A DNA stretch of 64,000 nucleotides from Rhizobium acidisoli (GCF_002531755.2 NZ_CP034998.1:2852001-2916000); one strand, 5' to 3'. Shown: positions 8,847-18,851, numbered from the stretch's first letter. Made by a program: numbers and translations. Notes: a model not told the origin generated them from the sequence alone.

Positions 8847-10127
8847 TTACGCATTGGCCGCTGCATTGGCAGCAACTGTCTTGTTGCGCTTTTCGAGCAC
8901 CGCTTCGGTGATCGAGTTCGGTATGCGGCGCGGTGTTTCCACCAGGCCAAGAACTGGCATCGCGACCAGGAAGAAAGCAAAGTAGAGAAGCGTGCAGATC
9001 TGCGAAATCGTGGTGAACAAGCCTTCCGCCGGTTGCGAGCCGAGCCAGCCGAGGATGATCGCATTGATCACGAACAGCCAGAAGAACAGCTTGTACCAGG
9101 GACGGTAGACGGCCGAGCGGACCTTGGAGGTGTCGAGCCAGGGCAGGAAGAACAGCACGATGATCGCGCCGAACATGACGAGCACGCCACCGAGCTTGGA
9201 GTCGATGGGGCCGACGTTGAAGGTGATCGAGCGCAGCATCGCGTAGAACGGCAGGAAGTACCATTCCGGAACGATGTGGGCCGGCGTCTTCAACGGGTCT
9301 GCCGGGATGTAGTTGTCGGCATGGCCGAGGAAGTTCGGCAGGTAGAAGACGAAATAGGCATAGACCAGCAGGAAGACGGAGACGCCGAGCGCATCCTTCA
9401 TCGTCGCATAAGGCGTGAAACGCACCGTGTCCGTCTTCGTCTTGACCTCGATGCCGGTCGGGTTCGTCTGGCCGGTGACGTGCAGCGCCCAGATGTGCAG
9501 AACGACGACGCCGGCGATCATGAAGGGCAGCAGGTAGTGCAGCGAGAAGAAGCGGTTCAGCGTCGGCTGATCGACGGCGAAGCCGCCAAGCAGGAACTGC
9601 TGGATCCATTCGCCGACCAGCGGAAAGGCCGAGAAGAAGCCGGTAATGACGGTCGCGCCCCAGAAGGACATCTGCCCCCAGGGCAGAACATAGCCCATGA
9701 AGCCGGTCGCCATCATCAGGAGGTAGATGACGACGCCGAGGATCCAGAGGATTTCGCGCGGCGCCTTGTAGGAACCGTAATAGAGGCCGCGGGCAATGTG
9801 CAGGTAAACGGCGACGAAGAAGAAGGAAGCGCCGTTGGCATGCATATAGCGCAGCAGCCAGCCGTGGTTGACGTCACGCATGATCTTTTCAACAGAGTTG
9901 AAGGCCAGCGACGTGTCGGCGGCATAATGCATGGCGAGCGTAACGCCCGTCAGGATCTGTACGATCAGCATGACGGCGAGCATGGCGCCGAAGGTATAGG
10001 CATAGTTCAGGTTTCTCGGAACCGGATATGCAATGAAGCTGTCATAGACCATGCGCGGCAAAGGCAGGCGCGCATCGACCCATTTCTCAAGGCCGGTTGA
10101 TGGCTCGTAGCTGGAATGGCCACTCAT
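8847..10127 (-). CDS. petB: Cytochrome b subunit of the bc1 complex
   Basis: A 426-residue integral membrane protein carrying both hemes b and the Qo/Qi quinone sites. Seen in order: [34 protein letters not shown], the heme-ligand histidines in [16 protein letters not shown] and [18 protein letters not shown] helices, the [18 protein letters not shown]o region, and the PEWY motif ([14 protein letters not shown]). Length and motifs are those of a full-length bc1 cytochrome b. It lies 14 bases after petA and 25 before petC. Confidence 0.97.
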   Translation of the reverse strand: MSGHSSYEPSTGLEKWVDARLPLPRMVYDSFIAYPVPRNLNYAYTFGAMLAVMLIVQILTGVTLAMHYAADTSLAFNSVEKIMRDVNHGWLLRYMHANGASFFFVAVYLHIARGLYYGSYKAPREILWILGVVIYLLMMATGFMGYVLPWGQMSFWGATVITGFFSAFPLVGEWIQQFLLGGFAVDQPTLNRFFSLHYLLPFMIAGVVVLHIWALHVTGQTNPTGIEVKTKTDTVRFTPYATMKDALGVSVFLLVYAYFVFYLPNFLGHADNYIPADPLKTPAHIVPEWYFLPFYAMLRSITFNVGPIDSKLGGVLVMFGAIIVLFFLPWLDTSKVRSAVYRPWYKLFFWLFVINAIILGWLGSQPAEGLFTTISQICTLLYFAFFLVAMPVLGLVETPRRIPNSITEAVLEKRNKTVAANAAANA

Positions 10128-10141
10128 TAATCAGTCTCCCC

Positions 10142-10720
10142 TCAACCGATCTTGATCTTGGTATCGGATATAAATGAAAAGGTCGGAATCGCCAGATTCT
10201 GCGGCGCAGGACCCTTACGGATGCGGCCGGCCGTATCGTAGACCGAGCCATGGCAGGGACAGAACCAACCATTATATTCGCCGGCCTGGCCGAGCGGAAC
10301 GCAGCCGAGATGGGTGCAGGTGCCGACCATGACGATCCAGTTTTCTTTGTCCTTGCCGCCTGAACGGTCAACGCCCGTTGCCTGAGCCTCCGGCGGCAGG
10401 TTGGCATTGCGGGCGACCGGATCCTTGAGATCCGCCAGCGGAACATCGGCGGCGGCCTTCACTTCTTCAGGCGTACGGTTACGAATGAAGATCGGCTTGC
10501 CGCGCCACTTGACCGTCAGTGACATGCCGGGCTCGAGGCTCGCAACATCGACTTCGATGGAGGCCAGTGCCAGCGTCGACGCATCCGGCCGCATCTGGTC
10601 GACGAACGGCCAGGCAACCGCGACGGCGCCGACAGCGCCCGCCATACCAGTGGTGAGATAAAGGAAATCACGGCGAGTAGGCTCTGTCGAAGCCTCGCTT
10701 GTCGTTACGTGTTCGCTCAC
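10142..10720 (-). CDS. petA: Rieske iron-sulfur subunit of the bc1 complex
   Basis: First gene of the bc1 operon; 192 residues starting at GTG. A twin-arginine type N-terminus (TRRDFLYLTTGMAGAVGAVA) is followed by a membrane anchor. The [2Fe-2S] ligands are in CTHLGC and CPCHGS, separated by the usual spacing. It carries electrons from ubiquinol at the Qo site to cytochrome c1. The promoter should lie in the 285 bases upstream, but I see no convincing boxes there. Confidence 0.96.
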   Translation of the reverse strand: MSEHVTTSEASTEPTRRDFLYLTTGMAGAVGAVAVAWPFVDQMRPDASTLALASIEVDVASLEPGMSLTVKWRGKPIFIRNRTPEEVKAAADVPLADLKDPVARNANLPPEAQATGVDRSGGKDKENWIVMVGTCTHLGCVPLGQAGEYNGWFCPCHGSVYDTAGRIRKGPAPQNLAIPTFSFISDTKIKIG

Positions 10721-11005
10721 GGCCTAACCATCCTCTGCGCAATTATTGCGGAATTCCGCCCTGCCCCCTCTGCCGGCGAATCGATCTGGACACAATTCGG
10801 CCATAGATTCCCCGGCAATCCGGCGCGTTCTAAGCTTGATCGCAAATTATGTCCAGCCTTGGCAAGGGGACGAGGGCACAATGTCGCGGGAATTTCCGAT
10901 GAATTTTTTAAGGCAAACACGAGCTTGCCCCCATGTTGCATTGCAACAAAAAAGCTACCGTGATAGGCGCAGTCGCAACGACGCCATCGAGCTGGACCGG
11001 AGCGG

Positions 11006-11938
11006 ATGAGAGACACGATTTTTTGCGTATTCAGCGTTCTCACGACCCTTGTTCTCACCATCATCTCATTGCGTTACGTCAAAGATTTCTATCTGCTTTC
11101 CTTCTTTTACAGCTTCCAGGTCCATCTGGCGGCAGCAGCAGCGGCAGCGTCCGTCGCAGCCTTTCTCATCAAGCGGCACTGGTATGCGTTGCTGACGCTC
11201 GGCGTGTCGCTGATCCTTGCCGTCCATGGCGTGGTGATGGCGCGGGAGTTCGCCGAGCCGGCAGTCGATCAAAACCGTCCGGCCCTCTTCAAGCTCATGT
11301 CCTTCAATATCGAGAATGATAATTTCGCCAACGGCGGCGATATCGCCGACATGGTGATCGCCTCAGGCGCCGACGTCGTCAGCATCCTGGAGGCCGAGCC
11401 GCTACTGTCGGAACTGCCTCGGCTCTTGAAGACTTACCCCTATTACATCGGCTGCGGTGTCGGCATGCAGGAATGCGACACGCTGGTGCTGTCGAAGCGC
11501 CCGCTCATCGAACCCCGCATCCGCAACCTCGGGCTGCTCTGGCGCAACCGGCTGACGATCTCGACGATCGATTTCGACGGCCAGAAGGTCAATTTCCTCG
11601 CCGCGCACCTGACCAAGCCATATTACGACGAATTCCACGGCCTGGAAATCGAAGATCTCGCCGAGATTATTCCGTCCCTACCGGGGCCGCTCGTCCTTGC
11701 CGGCGATTTCAACACGTCGATTCTGGCGCCCGACGTGCAGTATCTGATGCGCAGCCAGGGGCTTGGCACGGTCTCGCTGGAACCGGCGACCTGGCCGATC
11801 GCGGCAGGCGCCTTCGGCATTCCGATCGATCACGTCTTCAGCCGGGCGCCTCTACGGCTGAAGTCGGTCCGCCGGATCGAGAACAGCTTCGGTTCAAATC
11901 ATTTTGGCCTCATGGCGGAATTCGCCGTCGACCCTTGA
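11006..11938 (+). CDS. Membrane-anchored endonuclease/exonuclease/phosphatase (EEP) family protein
   Basis: A 310-residue protein with three N-terminal hydrophobic helices (residues 1-85) and a C-terminal EEP catalytic domain. Catalytic motifs are visible: LMSFNIEND (Asn), SILEAEP (Glu), LAAHLTKPY, LAGDFNTS (GDFN) and a final GSNHFGL in place of the common SDH. Such enzymes cut phosphodiester bonds in nucleic acid or lipid substrates; the membrane anchor suggests a periplasmic or lipid-related substrate, but that is inference. Its last 45 bases overlap the end of the convergent ABC exporter gene. Confidence 0.82.
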   Translation: MRDTIFCVFSVLTTLVLTIISLRYVKDFYLLSFFYSFQVHLAAAAAAASVAAFLIKRHWYALLTLGVSLILAVHGVVMAREFAEPAVDQNRPALFKLMSFNIENDNFANGGDIADMVIASGADVVSILEAEPLLSELPRLLKTYPYYIGCGVGMQECDTLVLSKRPLIEPRIRNLGLLWRNRLTISTIDFDGQKVNFLAAHLTKPYYDEFHGLEIEDLAEIIPSLPGPLVLAGDFNTSILAPDVQYLMRSQGLGTVSLEPATWPIAAGAFGIPIDHVFSRAPLRLKSVRRIENSFGSNHFGLMAEFAVDP

Positions 11939-13807
11939 GACCGCATCCTCGTCCGCCGCGAGGAAGCCGCCGGACTGGCGCGCCCAGAGCTCGGCATAGA
12001 GCCCGCCGCGACGAAGCAATTGATCGTGGCTGCCCTCCTCGATGATGCGGCCGAGATCGACGACGATCAGCCGGTCCAGCGCTGCAATCGTCGACAGCCG
12101 ATGGGCGATCGCAAGCACGGTCTTGCCCTCCATGATCCGGTGGAGATTGGACTGGATCGCTTCCTCCACTTCCGAATCGAGCGCCGACGTCGCTTCGTCG
12201 AGGACGAGGATCGGCGCGTCCTTCAGCATGACGCGGGCAATGGCGATGCGCTGCCGCTGCCCGCCTGACAGTTTAACGCCGCGTTCGCCGACATGCGCAT
12301 CGAAACCTCTGCGCCCCTGCTGATCCTGCAGGCGTTCGATGAAATCTATGGCTTCGGCGCGCCGGGCTGCCTCGACCAACCGCTCCTCACCGGCATCCGG
12401 CCGCCCGAACAGGATATTGTCGCGCACCGAACGATGCAGCAGCGAGGTGTCCTGGCTGACGACGCCGATCTGCATTCTGAGCGATTCCTGCGTCACGGCT
12501 GCAATATCCTGGCCGTCGATGAGAATACGGCCGTCCTGAATGTCGTAGAGACGCAGCAGCAGGTTCATCAGCGTCGATTTCCCCGCGCCCGAACGGCCGA
12601 CGATCCCGACCTTTTCGCCAGGGTGGATTGTCAGGGAGAAATTCTCGACGACCGGCAGGTGACCCTTGCCGTAGCGGAACGAAACATTGTCGAAACGGAT
12701 GCCGGGCTGGCGGATCACCAGGCTCTTCGCATCGGCCCGATCGACCAGCCCCAGAGGCTGGGAGATCAACTCGGCGGCGTTCTGGATGGTGCCGAGATTG
12801 CGCATGATGCCATTGAACTGCGTCATCAACCGACCGAGCAAGAAATTCAGCCTGAGCACCAGCGCCAGCGAGAAGGCCACGGCTCCGGAGCTCACCATGC
12901 CGCGCAGCCAGAGATCAACGCTCAGCCCCGCCATCGTTACGATCATCAGGCCGGAGAGCAGCGCCATCGAGGCCCTGACGCCGGTGATGAAACGGGTGAA
13001 GCGCAGCACCGTATCCTGATAGATATCGAAGCCCTGCCGCATATAGCGGTCGCTTTCCTCGTCGCGGGCAAACAGTTTCAGCGTCTGCATATTGCTGTAG
13101 GAATCGACCATCCGCCCGTTCAGCATCGATCCGGCCTCCGCCGTTTCGCGGGAATGCTGGCGGATCCTCGGAACGAAGTGGCGGGCAAGCAGGCTGAAGG
13201 CGCCAAGCCAGAACAGCACGACGGCGGCGAGAGAAAAATCCAGCCTCGCGACGAGCACGAGCGTCGTCACCGCATAAATGCCGACGAACCAGACGCTTTC
13301 CATCAGCGAGGTGACGAGATCCCCGGTCGCCTGCCCGGCCGACCAGACCTTGGTAACGATGCGCCCGGAGAAATCGCTCTGGAAGAACGATAAAGACTGC
13401 CTCGAGACATGGAGATAGGATTGCCAACGTGCTAGATTATAGAAGCCCGGCGTGATCACCTGCTGATCGACGAGCGCGATCAGGAAGGCGACGACGAAAC
13501 GCACGAGCCCGATGAGAGCGAGCATGCCGAACAGTTCGCCGCCATGGGCCGCCAGAAGACCGCTCCAGCCGGCGCCGGGCGTGATACTGCCGAGGATATC
13601 GACCAGCCGGCCGACGAACCAGAAAAGTGCCGCCTCGATTGCCGCCGATGTGCCGCCGAGAACGAGCATGGCGACGAAGGGCATCTTCGCCTGGCCGATA
13701 TAGAACCGGATGAATCCGAGCGTTGAGCCCGGCGGCTGAAGGTTGGCGCGCGGACGGAACGGATCGATCCAGGTTTCGAACAGGCGAAGGATGGGGCGCA
13801 GGAACAT
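11894..13807 (-). CDS. ABC exporter half-transporter (membrane + ATPase fusion), 637 aa
   Basis: An N-terminal six-helix membrane domain (about residues 40-350) fused to an ATPase domain: Walker A GRSGAGKST, Q-loop region IGVVSQDTSLLHRSV, signature LSGGQRQRIAIARVMLKDA, Walker B ILVLDEATSALDSEVE, H-loop AIAHRLSTI. This is the MsbA/multidrug-type exporter architecture. A closely similar half-transporter lies just upstream on the same strand, so a heterodimer is possible. The substrate is unknown. The stop lies inside the end of the convergent EEP gene. Confidence 0.93.
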   Translation of the reverse strand: MFLRPILRLFETWIDPFRPRANLQPPGSTLGFIRFYIGQAKMPFVAMLVLGGTSAAIEAALFWFVGRLVDILGSITPGAGWSGLLAAHGGELFGMLALIGLVRFVVAFLIALVDQQVITPGFYNLARWQSYLHVSRQSLSFFQSDFSGRIVTKVWSAGQATGDLVTSLMESVWFVGIYAVTTLVLVARLDFSLAAVVLFWLGAFSLLARHFVPRIRQHSRETAEAGSMLNGRMVDSYSNMQTLKLFARDEESDRYMRQGFDIYQDTVLRFTRFITGVRASMALLSGLMIVTMAGLSVDLWLRGMVSSGAVAFSLALVLRLNFLLGRLMTQFNGIMRNLGTIQNAAELISQPLGLVDRADAKSLVIRQPGIRFDNVSFRYGKGHLPVVENFSLTIHPGEKVGIVGRSGAGKSTLMNLLLRLYDIQDGRILIDGQDIAAVTQESLRMQIGVVSQDTSLLHRSVRDNILFGRPDAGEERLVEAARRAEAIDFIERLQDQQGRRGFDAHVGERGVKLSGGQRQRIAIARVMLKDAPILVLDEATSALDSEVEEAIQSNLHRIMEGKTVLAIAHRLSTIAALDRLIVVDLGRIIEEGSHDQLLRRGGLYAELWARQSGGFLAADEDAVSRVDGEFRHEAKMI

Positions 13808-13969
13808 GGAAGCGATATAGGCGGATTGGGAGGAGCGGCAAAGGGAATGAAAAGCGGACTCAACCTTATATTTTGGTAATGATCGATAACATCGGCGGCA
13901 TCGCCATTGATTACGCCCGAACCGGTCACAATCTGACGATACGATCGCGCTTCACCGGAGAGAAGGCCC

Positions 13970-14200
13970 ATGGAAACGAAAATGCTCGATGCGCATATTC
14001 CGCTTCCGCTCGCGGAAAGGCTGGATGCCCTGGCTCTCGACCTGGCATTGCCGCGCGACGAAATCGTCACTGAGGCCGTTACCGCCTGGCTCGACCAGGA
14101 GGAGCGCCGCCGCATCGCCACGCTGCGCACACTCGCCGCCGCCAACACCATCATCCTCGTCGAACATGATCGCGTGATCGACTGGGCCGACAGTCTCTGA
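13970..14200 (+). CDS. Small ribbon-helix-helix (CopG/ParD-like) protein
   Basis: A 76-residue protein. Residues 5-45 (IPLPLAERLDALALDLALPR then DEIVTEAVTAWLDQEERR) look like a ribbon-helix-helix DNA-binding fold, and the tail ends VEHDRVIDWADSL, reminiscent of antitoxins of the ParD/RelB sort. A good ribosome site (GAGAAGG) lies before the ATG. No toxin gene follows, so it is either an orphan antitoxin or a plain regulator. It sits alone on the plus strand between two ABC exporter genes on the minus strand. Confidence 0.7.
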   Translation: METKMLDAHIPLPLAERLDALALDLALPRDEIVTEAVTAWLDQEERRRIATLRTLAAANTIILVEHDRVIDWADSL

Positions 14201-14271
14201 ATAATAGGCGCGGCCGCCAGCAGTCCTCAGCACCGCTGGCAGGCACAATGTAAAGCCAGGATAGGAATTGA

Positions 14272-14306
14272 GGCCCTCCCCGCTTCCGCTGGCAGGGCCT
14301 TTTATC
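14272..14306 (+). terminator. Terminator after the ribbon-helix-helix gene
   Basis: Stem GGCCCT / AGGGCC with a sixteen-base loop and a TTTTATC tail, about 70 bases after the stop codon. The T-run overlaps the end of the convergent exporter gene. Confidence 0.6.
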
Positions 14307-16161
14307 ATTCCGCCGCCACTTCCGCTTCCTCGGCGTGATCGGAGAGGAAGCCGCCGGACTGGCGGTTCCAGAGGTCGGCGTAGATGCCGCCGCTCCCGAT
14401 CAGTTCGCTGTGCGAGCCGGCCTCGATGATCCGGCCCTTGTCGAGCACGATCAGCCGGTCCATCTCCGTCAGTGTCGACAGCCGGTGGGCGATCGCGATC
14501 ACCGTCTTGCCCTCCATCAGGGCAAAGAGGTTTTCCTGGATCGCTGCCTCGACTTCCGAATCGAGCGCCGAAGTCGCCTCGTCGAGCACCAGGATCGGCG
14601 CGTCCTTCAGGAAGACGCGGGCAATCGCGATGCGCTGCCGCTGGCCACCGGAGAGCTTGACGCCGCGTTCGCCGACCTGCGCGTCGAGCCCCTGGCGGCC
14701 CTGCATGTCGACGAGCCCTTCGACGAACTCCCAGGCATTGGCACGCTTGGCAGCCTCGATGATCTCGGCATCCGAGGCGTCGGGGCGGCCATAGGCGATG
14801 TTGTCGCGGATCGAGCGATGCAGCAGCGAGGTGTCCTGCGTCACCACGCCGATCAGCGCGCGCAGGCTTTCCTGCGAGACGCCGGCGATGTCTTGCCCGT
14901 CGATGGTGATGCGGCCGCCCTCCAGGTCGTAGAAGCGCAGCAGCAGGTTCATCAGAGTCGTCTTGCCGGCGCCGGAGCGGCCGACGAGACCGACCTTCTC
15001 GCCCGCTGTGATGTCGAGCGACAGGTTGTCGATCACACCCTTGCTCTTGCCATAGTGGAAGCGGATGCGGTCGTAGTGGATCGCGCCCTTCTTCGCCGTC
15101 ATCGAGGGGGCGTCCGGCTTGTCGACGATGTCGTGCTGTTTGCTCATCATCTCCATGCCGTCATAGACCGTGCCGATATTCTCGAACAGCGCCGAGACCT
15201 CCCACATGATCCATTGCGACATGCCGTTTACGCGCATGGCAAGGCCGATGGCGATGGCGATCGCGCCGACCGAGATCGCTCCGTTCAGCCAGAACCAGAT
15301 CGACATGCCCGAGACCACGAACAGCGCAACGCAGTTGTTCAGGTAGACGCTGATGTGGAAGAGCGTCACCTTGCGCATCTGCTTGTGCACTGTCTGCAGG
15401 AACTCGTCCATGCCTTCCTTGGCATAGACCTCCTCGCGGCCGGCATGTGAAAACAGCTTGACGGTGGCGATATTCGTATAGCTGTCGACCACGCGCCCCG
15501 TCATCATCGAGCGTGCATCAGCCTGCGCCGCAGCGATCTTGCGAAGCCGGGGCACGAAATAGGAGACGATGCCGATATAGACGGAGAGCCAGACGAGGAT
15601 CGGGATCATCAGCCGCCAATCGGCAGCCGCGATAACGATGATCATCGTCAGGAAGTACGTCACGACATAGACGAAGACGTCGAGTATCTTCATCACCGTC
15701 TCACGCACCGCGAGCGAGGTCTGCATCACCTTGGTCGCCACACGCCCGGCAAACTCATTGGCGAAGAAGGTCATGCTGTGGCGCAGCAGGAAGCGATGCA
15801 TCTGCCAGCGGGCGCTCATCGGATAATTGCCGAGCAACATCTGGTGCATGATGAGGGAATCGAGGCCCGCCGTCAGAGGCAGACCGATCAGCACCAGCGC
15901 CGCCATCCAGAAAAGCTTGTGGCCTTCCGTCTGCAGGAAGGTGGCGCGGTCGGCATTGGTCAGCCAGTCGACGATATCGCCGAGAAACTGGAAGAGCGCC
16001 ACTTCGCCGACGGCGATCAGCGCCGTCAGCACGGCCATCAGGCAGAGCCAGGGCGCTGCCGGCTTGCTGTAGTGCCAGCAAAAGGCAAAGAGACCCTTCG
16101 GCGGAGCGACGGGCTCCTCGCTCGGAAAGGGATTGAGTCGCTGTTCGAACCAGCCAAACAT
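14305..16161 (-). CDS. ABC exporter half-transporter (membrane + ATPase fusion), 618 aa
   Basis: Same architecture as the exporter downstream: membrane domain in residues about 25-340, then Walker A GRSGAGKTT, signature LSGGQRQRIAIARVFLKDA, Walker B ILVLDEATSALDSEVE and AIAHRLSTL. The start giving MFGWFEQRLNPF is chosen for its GGAG six to eight bases upstream; the frame is open 37 codons further up but that part is not protein-like. A short reading frame with a strong ribosome site lies about 150 bases upstream. Substrate unknown. Confidence 0.92.
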   Translation of the reverse strand: MFGWFEQRLNPFPSEEPVAPPKGLFAFCWHYSKPAAPWLCLMAVLTALIAVGEVALFQFLGDIVDWLTNADRATFLQTEGHKLFWMAALVLIGLPLTAGLDSLIMHQMLLGNYPMSARWQMHRFLLRHSMTFFANEFAGRVATKVMQTSLAVRETVMKILDVFVYVVTYFLTMIIVIAAADWRLMIPILVWLSVYIGIVSYFVPRLRKIAAAQADARSMMTGRVVDSYTNIATVKLFSHAGREEVYAKEGMDEFLQTVHKQMRKVTLFHISVYLNNCVALFVVSGMSIWFWLNGAISVGAIAIAIGLAMRVNGMSQWIMWEVSALFENIGTVYDGMEMMSKQHDIVDKPDAPSMTAKKGAIHYDRIRFHYGKSKGVIDNLSLDITAGEKVGLVGRSGAGKTTLMNLLLRFYDLEGGRITIDGQDIAGVSQESLRALIGVVTQDTSLLHRSIRDNIAYGRPDASDAEIIEAAKRANAWEFVEGLVDMQGRQGLDAQVGERGVKLSGGQRQRIAIARVFLKDAPILVLDEATSALDSEVEAAIQENLFALMEGKTVIAIAHRLSTLTEMDRLIVLDKGRIIEAGSHSELIGSGGIYADLWNRQSGGFLSDHAEEAEVAAE

Positions 16162-16309
16162 GAAATTGCTCCGAAACGTCAGCGTTTCGGCTCCCGGCTT
16201 CGCGCCATCCCAGCGCCACGCAAGCACATATGGGAACCGAACGTTCAAGGGGCGAGGCTGAAGCAGCCGCACAATGGATCAAAAAGGGGGATTTAAGAAG
16301 AAAAGCGCT

Positions 16310-16375
16310 CTAGCGGCGCCATGTCGCCTTAATCGGCATCACGGCGGGAAAGCGCATATCGAGCAAAATATTCAT
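16310..16375 (-). CDS. Putative 21-residue leader peptide / small ORF
   Basis: ATG preceded by AGGGAGGGCCGTC, one of the better ribosome sites in the window, encodes the peptide MNILLDMRFPAVMPIKATWRR and then TAG. It lies upstream of, and on the same strand as, the 618-residue exporter, with 148 bases between. It could be a regulatory upstream ORF or a free-standing microprotein. Evidence is only the ribosome site and the position, so confidence is low. Confidence 0.35.
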   Translation of the reverse strand: MNILLDMRFPAVMPIKATWRR

Positions 16376-16543
16376 GACGGCCCTCCCTGCTGGCGATTGA
16401 AGATGTGCATGGATAACGCGAAAATCGCGAAATTTCCAGCCCTATAATGGCGTAAATTGAACGTTTCTCGGCCAAAACGCGCCCTGTTGCGGCGAAATGG
16501 CAGTTGCTTTAGGTCTTGCCCGTTCTAGCGAAATAAGCGACGT

Positions 16544-17008
16544 GTGATGACCGACCTCAGATTGGCACTCTACCAGCCGGATATTCCGGGCAATACCGGC
16601 ACGATCCTGCGTCTTGCCGCCTGCCTCGGCTTTGCGGTCGATCTGATCGAGCCCGCCGGCTTCGACGTTTCCGATCGCAACCTGAAACGATCCGGCATGG
16701 ATTATATCGCCGCCGCCGCGCTGACCCGCCATGTCAACTGGGACCGCTTCGAGGCGTGGCGCGCCACGACTGGCCGCCGCCTGATCCTCGCCTCGACCAA
16801 GGCGGCCGATCGCTACACCGATCTGGTCTTCCGTTCGGACGACATCCTGCTTTTCGGGCGCGAAAGCGCCGGTGTGCCGGATCATGTGCACGAGAGAGCC
16901 GATGCCCGCATCCTGATCCCGATGGTCGACGGCCAGCGTTCGATCAACGTCGCCGTCTCGGCCGCAATGATCGTCGGCGAAGCGATGCGCCAGACGGTCT
17001 GGGCATAA
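16544..17008 (+). CDS. trmL: tRNA (cytidine(34)-2'-O)-methyltransferase TrmL
   Basis: A 154-residue SPOUT-class (trefoil knot) methyltransferase. The opening LRLALYQPDIPGNTGTILRL is diagnostic for TrmL, and the knot region reads LLFGRESAGVPDHVHERAD then ILIPMVDGQRSINVAVSAAM. It 2'-O-methylates the wobble base of leucine tRNAs. In alphaproteobacteria it is commonly found near the bc1 operon and hemF, as here. Confidence 0.94.
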   Translation: MMTDLRLALYQPDIPGNTGTILRLAACLGFAVDLIEPAGFDVSDRNLKRSGMDYIAAAALTRHVNWDRFEAWRATTGRRLILASTKAADRYTDLVFRSDDILLFGRESAGVPDHVHERADARILIPMVDGQRSINVAVSAAMIVGEAMRQTVWA

Positions 17009-17201
17009 TCGATATCGGCTCGACGCCACCACTATCGGCTCCCGAATATGTCGCAAAACGACGTTGCCAATCCGCCAAAGCGGCGTATATTTATTAGCCG
17101 GGCAATCAAAAAGATTGCATTGCTCCTACGATTCCAATCGGTTGGAACAGTCCAGATCTCGTTAGCTTCGCCTCTTTGGAAGGAAGAATAAAAACAAGAA
17201 A

Positions 17202-18848
17202 ATGGATTCCACAATTATCATGATCAACCTGTTCGGTGCCGTGGCCTTGCTGCTGTTCGGCCTAGCGCAGGTGAAGGACGGTGTCTCCAGGGCCTTTGGC
17301 GCACGGCTGAGAACAGGGTTGGCGAGCGGAACGCGTGGCGGTTTCCGTTCCTTCCTTTCCGGCCTCGTCGCGACCATTGCACTGCAGAGCTCCACCGCGA
17401 CGGCGCTGATGACCGCGTCCTTCGTCGAACGCGATCTGATCAGGCCGCGCATGGCGCAGATCGTCTTGCTCGGCGCCAATGTCGGCACTGCGATCACCGC
17501 CTGGATCGTCGCTACCGGCATCGAATGGCTCTCCCCCCTCCTGATCCTGGCCGGCATCGTGCTTTACCGCGGCCGCTCCAGCGCCCGCCAGGGCGGCGGC
17601 GCAGCGCTGATCGGCATCGGGCTGATGCTGCTGTCGCTGCATCTGCTCGGCCTCGCGACGGAACCGATGCGTGCCTCCCCCGCTCTCGCCGCCTTTATCG
17701 GCCTGCTGGACGGCGCGCTGCCTGTGGCGCTGCTCTTCTCAGCGGCCCTTGCCTTCCTCTCCTCGTCGAGCTTGGCAGTGGTGGTGCTGATCCTGTCGCT
17801 CGCCTCGGCGGGCCTCGTCTCGGCTGAACTCGTCATCGTGCTCGTGCTCGGCGCCAACCTCGGCGGTGCGATCCCGCCGGTTATCGCGACATTGTCCGGC
17901 CCGGTGTCGGCGCGGCGCGTCACCCTCGGCAATCTCGCGGTGCGCGCGCTCGGCTGCTTCATCGCTCTGCCGCTGGCGGGCTATGGCGCCGAACTCATCC
18001 AGATGCTGCCCTTCGGCCCGGCCAAGCTGCCGGTCGACGCGCATCTCGCTTTCAATCTTCTGCTCGCAGCCCTCGCCTGGCCTTTTTCCCGGCCGCTCGC
18101 CACCCTGATGGCTCGGCTGGTGCCGGATCAGCCGGAGCCTGACAACGCCCCGAAATATCTCGATGCGCAGGAGCTTTCGACGCCCGTCATCGCCCTGACG
18201 AGCGCCACCCGCGAAGTGCTCGGCGTCGGCGACCTCATCGAGCGCATGCTGGTCAGGGTCTCGGAAGCCTTCGAAAAGAATGATGCCGGCAAACTTGCCG
18301 AAATCCCGGCGCTCGAAGAGCGCGTCGACCGACTGCAGCAGGCGGTGAAGATCTATCTCTCGAAGCTCGGCCGGGAGGGGCTCAGCGACGAAAACGCCCG
18401 TCGCTCGATCGTCGTCATCGACTATGCGATCAATCTCGAACATATGGGCGACATCATCGAGAAAGGCTTGCGGGAAGAGGTGGCGAAGAAGATCTCGCTC
18501 GGTCTGAAATTTTCCGACGACGGCCATCAGGAACTGCGAAAGCTATTCGATCTGACGATCGACAATCTGCGCGTCGCCCAGACGATCTTCGTCACCCGCG
18601 ATTTCAATCTGGCGCGGCAGATGATGGAGGTAAAGGTCGAAGTGCGGCGGATGGAGAAGCAGTCGGCCGAGCGCCATCTCGAACGCCTGCGCGACGGCCG
18701 CGCCGACAGCCTGCAGACGAGTTCGCTGCATCTCGACATGCTGCGCGACCTGAAGCGCATCAATGCCCATATCGTCTCGGTGGCGCATCCGATCATGGAC
18801 GAGAGCGGCCTACTGATCGAAAGCCGCGTGCGACCCGCGGCGGAGTGA
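17202..18848 (+). CDS. Na/Pi cotransporter family protein with PhoU-like domain
   Basis: A 548-residue protein: paired Na/Pi-cotransporter repeats in the membrane part (first FGLAQVKDGVSRAFG ... QSSTATALMTASFV, second FLSSSSLAVVVLILSLAS), about eight to nine helices, then a cytoplasmic PhoU-like helical domain (residues about 330-540, VGDLIERMLVRVSEAFEKND). QSSTA / SSSSLA are the family signature. It likely moves phosphate or controls its uptake, but members of this family vary. Only weak ribosome-site spacing is seen before the ATG. Confidence 0.9.
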   Translation: MDSTIIMINLFGAVALLLFGLAQVKDGVSRAFGARLRTGLASGTRGGFRSFLSGLVATIALQSSTATALMTASFVERDLIRPRMAQIVLLGANVGTAITAWIVATGIEWLSPLLILAGIVLYRGRSSARQGGGAALIGIGLMLLSLHLLGLATEPMRASPALAAFIGLLDGALPVALLFSAALAFLSSSSLAVVVLILSLASAGLVSAELVIVLVLGANLGGAIPPVIATLSGPVSARRVTLGNLAVRALGCFIALPLAGYGAELIQMLPFGPAKLPVDAHLAFNLLLAALAWPFSRPLATLMARLVPDQPEPDNAPKYLDAQELSTPVIALTSATREVLGVGDLIERMLVRVSEAFEKNDAGKLAEIPALEERVDRLQQAVKIYLSKLGREGLSDENARRSIVVIDYAINLEHMGDIIEKGLREEVAKKISLGLKFSDDGHQELRKLFDLTIDNLRVAQTIFVTRDFNLARQMMEVKVEVRRMEKQSAERHLERLRDGRADSLQTSSLHLDMLRDLKRINAHIVSVAHPIMDESGLLIESRVRPAAE

Positions 18849-18851
18849 CGG

